Part shown: piece by piece, positions 7,031-14,211 of the stretch
How positions within the stretch are numbered: the stretch's first letter is position 1
Layout of the letters: every line of letters starts with the position of its first letter
Assembly: GCA_958439155.1 (NCBI GenBank)
Contig: CAUBUJ010000029.1
Span: forward strand, 1 to 14,211
DNA: 14,211 bases
Reading direction: 5' to 3'
Source of the DNA: an uncultured Veillonellaceae bacterium
Lineage (GTDB): Bacteria; Bacillota; Negativicutes; Veillonellales; Dialisteraceae
Translations under genes and position numbers: made by a program
The notes under the pieces: model-generated
The model's database searches: none
Told to the model about the DNA's origin: nothing
What the model saw: the letters and a program-made list of their open reading frames with translations, nothing else

Positions 7031-7448
7031 ATTTCATATTTTTCTGTACATCCGCAGTGAGATCCACATCGACGGTTCCGTAAAGAAGACCGCCTGGCGC
7101 TACTACGGTGTCCACCTTTTTATCTTTTGCCGCTTTTTCCACGGCCGCTTTGAATTTTTCCTGCACCGGCGTCATCAGATCTTTTTCTTTTTCCGCCAGT
7201 TTCTGGTTCAATTCTTTCGCCAGTCCCGCTTTCTGCTCATTGGTCATGGTTTTGGACTTGCTGTTATACTGGTTCTGCAGTTTCTGCTGCTCCCCAGCCA
7301 ATTCTTTTCCTGCTTTCTGGAAATCTGCACTGCCCTGGAGTACCGCATTGACATTGACAATGCCTGTTGCCGCATCAGCCATTCCATAAGCGCCGAAAGA
7401 AGCAGCTGCCAGCAGCGCCGCAGCAAGAACTGTTTTTTTCATCATCAT
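7029..7448 (-). CDS. OmpH/Skp-family periplasmic chaperone
   Basis: 139 residues from ATG 7448, chosen because AAGGAG lies 7 nt upstream; two more ATGs follow directly, and an upstream in-frame ATG at 7469 would overlap the ribosome site. A signal peptide is clear: MMMKK, then a hydrophobic Ala/Leu-rich stretch, ending in ADA with likely cleavage before ATGIVNVNAVL. The mature N-terminus 'GIVNVNAVLQGSADFQKAGKEL' resembles the OmpH/Skp opening 'IGYVD...V...P....'. The middle (about residues 45-100) is charged and heptad-like, rich in Lys, Glu and Gln, as in the long alpha-helical hairpin of Skp; the end VAPGGLLYGTVDVDLTADVQKNM fits the closing beta segment. In diderms such proteins carry unfolded outer-membrane proteins across the periplasm. 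It follows the YbjN-like gene by 44 nt without an evident promoter, so it probably belongs to the riboswitch-led unit. Confidence 0.88.
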   Translation of the reverse strand: MMMKKTVLAAALLAAASFGAYGMADAATGIVNVNAVLQGSADFQKAGKELAGEQQKLQNQYNSKSKTMTNEQKAGLAKELNQKLAEKEKDLMTPVQEKFKAAVEKAAKDKKVDTVVAPGGLLYGTVDVDLTADVQKNMK

Positions 7449-7492
7449 TTTATTTCTCCTTGTTTTCACGTATTCTGTAAAAGAAAATCTGA

Positions 7493-8185
7493 TTATTTTT
7501 CCCAGAGATGTTTCATAATGTCCGGATAGACCGCATTCAGATGTCCCTGGATCTGATTCAGAATCGCGATCACGAGAGCCGGCTCAAAGTGGGGAACTCC
7601 TGCGGGAATGCAGCAGGTGAGAAGCACATTGCCTGCAGCGTCAGCGGAATACTTCAGCATACGGTACTGTTCATTGAGATCATTCAGATATTCACAGATC
7701 TTTGCCCGTTTTTCTCCCAAAGCGATGGAAGTAGCCACCTGCACCTGGAGCATGGTATACACGCTGTCATCAAGGAGAATCATAAAGGGAAGGTTCTGTC
7801 CTTCTACAGGAAGATTGCTCCGGAAAGCCTGGGCGTGCACATCATTCTGGAAATCCTGGAGGCCGAATCCTGTGATTTTATTTTCTTCCAGGTACTTTTT
7901 GAAAGCTGCTACTTTTTCAGCGGCTACTTTTACTTCCGCGTTATTCTTTGCGTCTGCCATTTGAATGTCTCCTTTTCTTGGATCAGGGTACCAATATTGG
8001 TACATATAGCCCCGGCGAAGCAGGGAAACCACCTGGGCCGGTGCCTCCCAGTCTTCTGCGCGGCGCGCCTTGAAGCGAAGCGTACTCAATTCTTTTAAGA
8101 GAGAAAGATAGGATGCTTTGTTCACAAGGACGATATTGCCCTTCGCGCTTTCTATGCGTTTGATTTCGTCCTTGATTTTTTTCAT
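7493..8185 (-). CDS. Uncharacterised protein with YbjN-like C-terminal part, behind a riboswitch
   Basis: 230 residues from ATG 8185, which has AAGGAGG 4 nt upstream. I do not recognise residues 1-75 (Lys/Arg-rich helix, then SYLSLLKELSTLRFKARRAEDWEAPAQ and an aromatic stretch MYQYWYPDP). Residues 76-230 have the pattern of YbjN / type III secretion chaperone-like folds: a helix (KVAAFKKYLEENKITGF), strands (LPFMILLDDSVYTMLQVQV), a helix with EYLNDLNEQYRMLKY, strands (GNVLLTCCIPAG) and a C-terminal amphipathic helix ending MKHLWEK. No signal peptide or membrane segment is seen, so it is probably cytoplasmic. Residue 76 is Met with its own good ribosome site, so a 155-residue product is also possible. 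It sits between a cobalamin-type riboswitch and ompH. The YbjN assignment rests on pattern only; a B12-related role is inferred from the riboswitch. Confidence 0.8.
   Translation of the reverse strand: MKKIKDEIKRIESAKGNIVLVNKASYLSLLKELSTLRFKARRAEDWEAPAQVVSLLRRGYMYQYWYPDPRKGDIQMADAKNNAEVKVAAEKVAAFKKYLEENKITGFGLQDFQNDVHAQAFRSNLPVEGQNLPFMILLDDSVYTMLQVQVATSIALGEKRAKICEYLNDLNEQYRMLKYSADAAGNVLLTCCIPAGVPHFEPALVIAILNQIQGHLNAVYPDIMKHLWEK
7958..7974 (-). promoter_or_regulatory. Internal ribosome site and in-frame start within the YbjN-like gene
   Basis: On the minus strand AAGGAG (7974-7969), 8-nt spacer, ATG (7960-7958), in frame with the longer gene. It would produce a 155-residue protein beginning MADAKNNAEVKV, which matches the start of the recognisable YbjN-like part. 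Spacing and strength are at least as good as those of the upstream start at 8185. Confidence 0.6.
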
Positions 8186-8216
8186 TCTGCCTCCTTCCGC
8201 GGTTTCTGTTTCCCGG

Positions 8217-8282
8217 AAAAACAAAAACCGCGGACTATGAGAGAAGAGACTGCCCCTGGCATCATCTTCCGCAAGTCCGCGG
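8217..8282 (-). terminator. Riboswitch-linked Rho-independent terminator
   Basis: On the minus strand CCGCGGACT (8282-8274) pairs with AGTCCGCGG (8236-8228), a perfect 9-bp stem around a 37-nt loop, followed by TTTTTGTTTTT (8227-8217). It stands between the riboswitch aptamer and the ribosome site of the gene at 8185, the usual place of an expression-platform terminator. A third copy of CCGCGG (8202-8197) lies just upstream of that ribosome site. Confidence 0.85.
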
Positions 8283-8288
8283 AATGAT
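8261..8288 (-). promoter_or_regulatory. Possible antiterminator hairpin of the riboswitch
   Basis: On the minus strand TTCCGC (8284-8279) pairs with GCGGAA (8272-8267) around GGACTT, extended by ATCA/TGAT across a 2-nt bulge (8288-8285 with 8264-8261). It uses the same bases as the 5' arm of the terminator at 8217-8282, so the two structures exclude each other. Confidence 0.5.
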
Positions 8289-8297
8289 TCGATCTCG

Positions 8298-8322
8298 AAA
8301 AAACTGTCTGCTGACAGGTTTT
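8298..8322 (-). terminator. Small hairpin with U-run directly after the aptamer
   Basis: On the minus strand CTGTC-AGCA-GACAG (8317-8304) is followed by six U residues (8303-8298), and AAAA upstream can pair with part of the U-run. It is terminator-shaped, though the 5-bp stem is short; it may instead be a structural element (P13-like) of the riboswitch. Confidence 0.45.
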
Positions 8323-8328
8323 CTAAAA

Positions 8329-8455
8329 CAGGCGGTGTCCGACTTGGATTCTATCCTCACGGCTGCTATAGTTCCGGATTTTCACCGGATTCTCCACAAG
8401 GCTCTTCAGCTCTGTTCTCTCTGAAATTGTTCATCTCGGGGTGTCCCCTTGACTT
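8329..8455 (-). promoter_or_regulatory. Cobalamin-type riboswitch aptamer
   Basis: The RNA from about 8455 leftward holds the two most conserved cobalamin riboswitch elements in order. First, GAATCCGGTGAAAATCCGG (core GGTGAAAATCC, 8388-8374), the P4 stem-loop with its upstream GAA. Second, about 28 nt later, AAGTCGGACACCGCCTG (8345-8329), which fits the B12 box (AAGTCaGGAxACCtGCCtG), with CGG/CCG replacing the usual CAGG/CCTG pair. Between them CTAT/ATAG can form a P5-like stem. The usual CCCGCNACTGT segment is replaced by GCAGCCGTGAGG, so the region is an atypical or shortened type. Such riboswitches normally lower expression when cobalamin is bound. A promoter lies just upstream and a terminator just downstream. 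FMN, THF and T-box leaders were considered and fit worse. I identified it by eye, not by a covariance model. Confidence 0.75.
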
Positions 8456-8461
8456 GTCTTC

Positions 8462-8490
8462 AGTATAGCATTTCATACTATAAAATTCAA
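8462..8490 (-). promoter_or_regulatory. Promoter of the riboswitch-YbjN-like-ompH unit
   Basis: On the minus strand TTGAAT (8490-8485), 17-nt spacer, TATACT (8467-8462), the latter preceded by TGC (extended -10). Transcription would begin near 8455, directly before the aptamer. The near-palindrome TATAGTATGAAATGCTATA (8482-8464) covers the spacer and most of the -10 box and could be an operator. Confidence 0.75.
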
Positions 8491-8547
8491 GAGTCTGTTA
8501 ATATTTTACTTATAATGCAAAAATTCTTGCGCTCCCCCCAAAAAGTG

Positions 8548-8584
8548 AAAAAAATCCTCCCGATTCCCAAAAGCTTCACAGGAT
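8548..8584 (-). terminator. Possible terminator after the DUF4236 gene
   Basis: On the minus strand ATCCT (8584-8580) can pair with AGGAT (8558-8554), followed by a run of seven U residues (8554-8548, sharing one base). The stem is short and the loop long, so this is weak; its position 14 nt after the stop codon and the U-run favour it. Confidence 0.35.
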
Positions 8585-8597
8585 ATATCGCGGGCGT

Positions 8598-9251
8598 TCA
8601 GAAGAAAGTCCAGCACAGGAAAAGAATCACCAAAACCGCAAGGAAGTAACAGACCGTCTCCTTTCCATTGGGCGCGTGAAGTTTTGTCCCGCAATAGGGG
8701 CAATATTGGATGGACATCCCGTTTTCCGTGACCGCGTGACAGACTTTGCACTGGATCAGATGATTCCGGCGCAGCTCCTCCTGCTCCTCCTGGGAGAGCG
8801 TTCCTTCAAAGCCCTTGTAAAAACCGCCCGGATAGGGATGAAATTCTCTGCCGCAGCGGGGGCAGTAATTGAGTCCTTCATTCATGACGGCGCCGCAGCC
8901 AGGACATTTCATCTTCCCTTCTGGAAGCGGCTGTTCCAAGGGATGACCGCAGGCAGGGCACTTGTCCCACCGTTTCCGGCAGCGGTGTCCGCACCAGGGA
9001 CACTGCTTGAGGTACGGAAGGGGCGCTCTTTCTCTTTCCTGAAGAACACTGTCAGGGGACTTTTTCTTTTTGGATACCGTGGTATAAGAAATCCCCGTCC
9101 CGGGAATCCCAACCGTGGTACGGACGCCTGCTTTCCCGACGGTCACATGGGCCCCCCGCTTCCCTACGGAGATTCCTGTGACCCCTTTTTTCCCGATATG
9201 CACTGTGACGCCGGGAAATATTTTGACACGACGGTAAAAACGAAATCCCAT
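8598..9251 (-). CDS. DUF4236 protein with three zinc ribbons and a C-terminal membrane helix
   Basis: 217 residues. Residues 1-58 (MGFRFYRRVKIFPGVTVHIG, then GKRGAHVTVGKAGVRTTVGIPGTGISYTT) match the DUF4236 pattern 'MGFRFRKSIKIGPGVRLNLSKSGV...G.RG..V.VGP.GTR.TVGIPGTGLSY'. Three Cys4 zinc ribbons follow: Cys84/87 with Cys98/101, Cys116/119 with Cys130/133, Cys168/171 with Cys184/187. Residues 200-217 are hydrophobic and end the chain, a likely tail anchor. The ATG at 9251 has GAGGG upstream. It starts 25 nt after the ligA stop on the same strand, so it is probably the second gene of that operon. DUF4236 has no established function; the ribbons suggest binding of protein or nucleic acid on the cytoplasmic side of the membrane, which is inference. 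Confidence 0.85.
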   Translation of the reverse strand: MGFRFYRRVKIFPGVTVHIGKKGVTGISVGKRGAHVTVGKAGVRTTVGIPGTGISYTTVSKKKKSPDSVLQERERAPLPYLKQCPWCGHRCRKRWDKCPACGHPLEQPLPEGKMKCPGCGAVMNEGLNYCPRCGREFHPYPGGFYKGFEGTLSQEEQEELRRNHLIQCKVCHAVTENGMSIQYCPYCGTKLHAPNGKETVCYFLAVLVILFLCWTFF

Positions 9252-9276
9252 AGGCTTTCCCTCTCTGCTGCCTGTC

Positions 9277-11286
<2,010 letters not shown>

Positions 11287-11400
11287 TTATGAAATAAAAA
11301 ATGACTGCCCCGCAGCATATGATAGATACTATGGAAAAAGCCATGATTGATTCCCGGGAGATGTGTGTGCACCGCAAGAAGCCCCATCATGACTGCATTC

Positions 11401-11406
11401 ATTATA
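11401..11406 (-). promoter_or_regulatory. Probable ligA promoter (-10 element)
   Basis: On the minus strand TATAAT at 11406-11401 preceded by TGG (extended -10), in the same ATGGTATAATGAA context as the lipoprotein promoter at 3962-3989. No good -35 box at 16-18 nt. It would give a ligA leader of about 120 nt, in which I see no clear RNA structure. Confidence 0.55.
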
Positions 11407-11466
11407 CCATATCTGCCCCGGCGGAAGCACCGCGCACCGGAATTTCCCGGCCGAAACAGAAAATAG

Positions 11467-11497
11467 AAAAAGGATACCCTTCTGAGAGTATCCTTTT
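11467..11497 (-). terminator. Rho-independent terminator after infB
   Basis: A perfect 10-bp stem AAAAGGATAC (11468-11477) / GTATCCTTTT (11488-11497) with a 10-nt loop. On the minus strand it is followed by TTTTTCTATTTTCTG, a good U-rich tail, about 70 nt after the infB stop. It separates infB from ligA. Confidence 0.85.
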
Positions 11498-11566
11498 CAT
11501 ACAAATGGATGAACCAGCCCGCTTGTCCTCATAGAGCGGATTCATTGTATCTGGAAAACGAGGCAG

Positions 11567-14211
11567 TTATTCCAGTTTTGCCGCTTCTTCTTCCAGCGTA
11601 AACGCTTCGATCTGGTCGCCTTCCTTGATATCACGGTAACCGTCAATCGAAAGGCCGCATTCGTACCCTTCTTCCACTTCCTTCACGTCATCTTTGAAGC
11701 GGCGCAGGGATGCCAGTTTGCCTTCATGTACGACGATGCCGTCGCGGATGAGGCGGATCTGGCAGGTACGGGTAATCTTTCCGTCCTGTACATACGAGCC
11801 GGCAACGATGACCTTCGGCGTATGGATGACCTGACGGACTTCCGCATGGCCGAGAAGAACTTCTTTCACTTTCGGCGCGAGGAGCCCTGCCATCGCGGCT
11901 TTTACGTCATCGATAGCGTCATAAATGACACGGTACAGGCGGATATCCACTTTTTCTTTTTCCGCCAGCGCTCTCGCATTGGCGTCAGGACGCACGTTAA
12001 AGCCAATAATGAGGGCGTTCGACGCAGAAGCGAGCATCACATCGGATTCGCTGATGGCGCCTACCGCGGCATGAACCACGGAAATGCGGACTTTCTCGCT
12101 CTTGATGCCTTCCAGCGACTGCTGCAGCGCTTCCACGGAACCCTGGACATCGGCCTTGATGATGACGTCCAGTTCCTTCATTTCCCCTTCTTTAATCTTT
12201 TCAAAGATATTGTCAAGGGTAATCTTCTGGACCTGGCCCCTTTCTTCTTCCTTGGCGCGGACAGCACGCATCTCTGCGATTTCCCGGGCTTTTCTTTCAT
12301 CCATCACATAGAAATGATCGCCCGCTTCGGGAACGCCGTTCATGCCCAGTACTTCTGCCGGCGCGGAAGGTTCTGCCGCTTTCAGCTTCCGTCCCTGCTC
12401 ATTGGTCATGGCCCGGACTTTGCCCCACCACTTGCCTGCGAGAACGCCGTCACCCACATGGAGCGTGCCGTTCTGCACAAGCACATTCATCACAGGGCCG
12501 CGGCCTTTATCGAGCTGCGCCTCTACGACAACACCGTAAGCATCGCGCTTCGGATTGGCTTTGAGCTCTTCCATTTCCGCAACGAGGAGGATGTTGTCCA
12601 GGAGGTCATCGAGGCCGATCCGTTTTTTCGCGGAAATCGGAACCATGATGACATCACCGCCCCAGTCTTCCGAAATGAGGCCCTGATGGGACAGTTCTTC
12701 CTTGATATGATCCGGGTTGGCGCCAGGTTTATCAATCTTGTTGATCGCCACTACGATCGGTACTTTCGCACTCTTTGCATGATCGATGGCTTCAATGGTC
12801 TGAGGCATGACACCGTCGTCAGCGGCTACGATAATGACAGCGATATCCGTAATCTGGGCACCGCGGGTGCGCATTGCGGTGAACGCTTTATGCCCCGGCG
12901 TATCAAGGAACGTAATTTTCTGATTTTTGTAACGGATCTGGTAAGCACCGATGCGCTGGGTAATACCGCCTGCTTCATGGGCCGCCACATTGGTCTGGCG
13001 GAGCGCATCCAGAAGTGTGGTTTTGCCGTGGTCGACATGACCCATAATGGTCACCACAGGAGGACGGGGCTTGAGGAAACGGGGATCATCTGGCGCGGGA
13101 ACATATTCTGTAGGATCTGCCGGCTTTTCCGGTTCCAGAAGGGTAATGCCGAAATCATCCGCCAGGAGGGCCGCCGCGTCAGGATCTACATTCTGGTTGA
13201 TGGTCGCCATGATTCCCAGCTTCATCAGGTGCATAATGATTTCGCTCACTTCGCGTCCGAAAAGTCCCGCCAGTTCTTTGACCGTGACGCTTGCAGGGAG
13301 CGTTACTTCTGTCGGATAGGCAACTGCTTTCTTTTCCGCGGTATGCTTCTTCTTTTTATTGTTCCGCATCGACTGGGCCATGAGCGAACTGCCTTCTTTT
13401 TCACGGCGGCTCCGTTCATAGTCTTTCTTTGTGTTCTTCTTTACCGGTTTCTCCCGGCGGGTCACCGTTGGCTTTCCTTCTTCCATAGAAGAAACGGGAG
13501 CCGGCTTTTCCCGGCGCTGTCCGCCGAATCCCTGCTGCGGACGGTCTCCGTTTCTCTGGAAGGAAGAACGCCGGTCTCCCGTCGTCCCTATGCGTCCGTC
13601 ACGGCTGCTGCGGCTGTCGCGTCCTTGGCTTCCTCTGTATTCGCCGCTTCTCTGCGGGCGGTCTCCGTTTCTCTGGAAAGAGCCGCGCCGGTCTCCTTCG
13701 CTTCCCGGGCGCCCATCACGGCTGCCGCGGCTGTCACGGCCCTGGCTTCCTCTGTATTCACCGCTTCTCTGCGGGCGGTCTCCGTTTCTCTGGAAAGAGC
13801 CGCGCCGGTCTCCTTCGCTTCCCGGGCGCCCATCACGGCTGCCGCGGCTGTCACGGCCCTGGCTTCCTCTGTATTCACCGCTTCTCTGCGGGCGGTCACC
13901 GCTTCTCTGGAAAGAAGAACGACGTTCTCCTTCGCTTCCCGGACGTGCCTCTCCCCGCGGAGCGGCGCTCTTTTTAGCTTCTGCTTCCGCCTTGGCTATG
14001 GCTGCACGCTGATCCTGTTCTTCCCGGTCTGTCGAATAGGAAGAAGAATATTTTGCCTGTTTTTTCTGGTCCTGCGGACGGCCGCTGTTGTCAAAACGGA
14101 CGGTACGGAACGCAGGGCGGCGGTTCTTCGGAGCCCCTTTGGCAAATTCTTTCTCCAGGAGTTCTTTCGCTTTGTCATCGACACTATTGGCAGGCTTGCT
14201 CACTTCATACT
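11567..14211 (-). CDS. infB: Translation initiation factor IF-2, 5' end beyond window
   Basis: GTPase that brings fMet-tRNA to the 30S subunit and promotes subunit joining. The frame stays open to the right edge. A GTG at 14203 could be read as a start, but the residues from there ([20 protein letters not shown]) look like the end of the first IF2_N domain, so about 30 or more residues are probably missing. Numbering from that GTG: basic, Gln/Arg-rich linker; Arg/Gly/Ser repeat at 87-231; second IF2_N domain (about 297-355, [18 protein letters not shown]); G domain with GHVDHGKTT (388-396), [16 protein letters not shown] and SAKK; then domain II, the IF-2 alpha/beta domain III, and the tRNA-binding C-terminal domain ending in [18 protein letters not shown]. 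It is followed by a terminator, so rbfA does not directly follow. Confidence 0.96.
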   Translation of the reverse strand, partial: YEVSKPANSVDDKAKELLEKEFAKGAPKNRRPAFRTVRFDNSGRPQDQKKQAKYSSSYSTDREEQDQRAAIAKAEAEAKKSAAPRGEARPGSEGERRSSFQRSGDRPQRSGEYRGSQGRDSRGSRDGRPGSEGDRRGSFQRNGDRPQRSGEYRGSQGRDSRGSRDGRPGSEGDRRGSFQRNGDRPQRSGEYRGSQGRDSRSSRDGRIGTTGDRRSSFQRNGDRPQQGFGGQRREKPAPVSSMEEGKPTVTRREKPVKKNTKKDYERSRREKEGSSLMAQSMRNNKKKKHTAEKKAVAYPTEVTLPASVTVKELAGLFGREVSEIIMHLMKLGIMATINQNVDPDAAALLADDFGITLLEPEKPADPTEYVPAPDDPRFLKPRPPVVTIMGHVDHGKTTLLDALRQTNVAAHEAGGITQRIGAYQIRYKNQKITFLDTPGHKAFTAMRTRGAQITDIAVIIVAADDGVMPQTIEAIDHAKSAKVPIVVAINKIDKPGANPDHIKEELSHQGLISEDWGGDVIMVPISAKKRIGLDDLLDNILLVAEMEELKANPKRDAYGVVVEAQLDKGRGPVMNVLVQNGTLHVGDGVLAGKWWGKVRAMTNEQGRKLKAAEPSAPAEVLGMNGVPEAGDHFYVMDERKAREIAEMRAVRAKEEERGQVQKITLDNIFEKIKEGEMKELDVIIKADVQGSVEALQQSLEGIKSEKVRISVVHAAVGAISESDVMLASASNALIIGFNVRPDANARALAEKEKVDIRLYRVIYDAIDDVKAAMAGLLAPKVKEVLLGHAEVRQVIHTPKVIVAGSYVQDGKITRTCQIRLIRDGIVVHEGKLASLRRFKDDVKEVEEGYECGLSIDGYRDIKEGDQIEAFTLEEEAAKLE
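13511..13945 (-). repeat. Tandem 117-bp repeat inside infB (39-residue units)
   Basis: Units on the minus strand: 13945-13829, 13828-13712, 13711-13595 and a partial unit 13594-13511. Each full unit encodes 39 residues of the type [19 protein letters not shown] followed by [20 protein letters not shown]. By direct reading 13644-13780 and 13761-13897 are identical over 137 bp at a 117-bp offset, showing recent duplication; the outer unit ends have diverged. Because 117 is a multiple of three, other frames here are also open and give spurious ORFs. Confidence 0.92.

Noticed and set aside
8329..8455. FMN riboswitch, because of the GATCCGGTGAAATTCCGG-like segment
   Set aside because: The other conserved FMN segments (GGGGCAGGGTG at the 5' end and GATGGGAGAAG at the 3' end) are missing, while a B12 box is present.
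13511..13945. Regularly repeated sequence that could suggest a CRISPR array
   Set aside because: Units are contiguous 117-bp tandem copies inside a coding frame, with no short repeats and unique spacers.
13431..14012. Repeat-rich open frames on both strands over the infB repeat (plus 13431-14012, minus 13588-13899)
   Set aside because: The 117-bp period is divisible by three, so any frame free of stops in one unit stays open through all; infB is the real frame.
14201..14203. GTG as the infB start codon
   Set aside because: The frame remains open upstream to the edge, there is no room to see a ribosome site, and the encoded residues look like the middle of the first IF2_N domain; the start is most likely outside the window.

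Overview
The window reads as chromosomal core DNA from a diderm Firmicute (class Negativicutes; a Dialister-, Allisonella- or Megasphaera-like member of Veillonellales is my best guess, inferred from content only). Firmicutes-type genes (an IreB-family protein directly behind alaS, TmcAL, a DUF4321 protein) occur beside an OmpH/Skp-type periplasmic chaperone, which implies an outer membrane. Base composition is moderately GC-rich throughout. I see no insertion sequence, phage gene, tRNA, rRNA or CRISPR array.

Layout. 1-2855 (minus): alaS followed after 13 nt by an ireB-family gene that runs off the left edge. 3046-3909 (minus): a small lipoprotein gene and a DUF4321 membrane protein gene, with their own promoter and a terminator at 2979-3005. 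4182-6975 (plus): tmcAL, which acetylates the wobble base of elongator tRNA-Met, then putP, a Na+/proline symporter, ending in a strong bidirectional terminator at 6981-7030. 7029-8490 (minus): an unusual transcription unit. A good promoter is followed by what looks like a cobalamin (B12) riboswitch with an intrinsic-terminator expression platform, then an uncharacterised gene with a YbjN-like C-terminal part and a second in-frame start, then ompH. 8598-11406 (minus): ligA (NAD-dependent DNA ligase) and a DUF4236/zinc-ribbon membrane protein gene. 11567-14211 (minus): infB (translation initiation factor IF-2), whose 5' end lies beyond the right edge and whose N-terminal region carries a recently duplicated 39-residue Arg/Gly/Ser-rich repeat.

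Most genes are housekeeping: translation (alaS, tmcAL, infB), replication and repair (ligA), osmolyte or proline uptake (putP), envelope (ompH, lipoprotein). The part most worth a second look is 7493-8490: a riboswitch of cobalamin type that does not precede a recognisable B12 transport, synthesis or B12-dependent enzyme gene, but a protein of unknown function linked to an outer-membrane biogenesis chaperone. The other notable structures are a near-symmetric divergent promoter between the lipoprotein and tmcAL genes, a long hairpin in the putP leader, and the IF-2 repeat.
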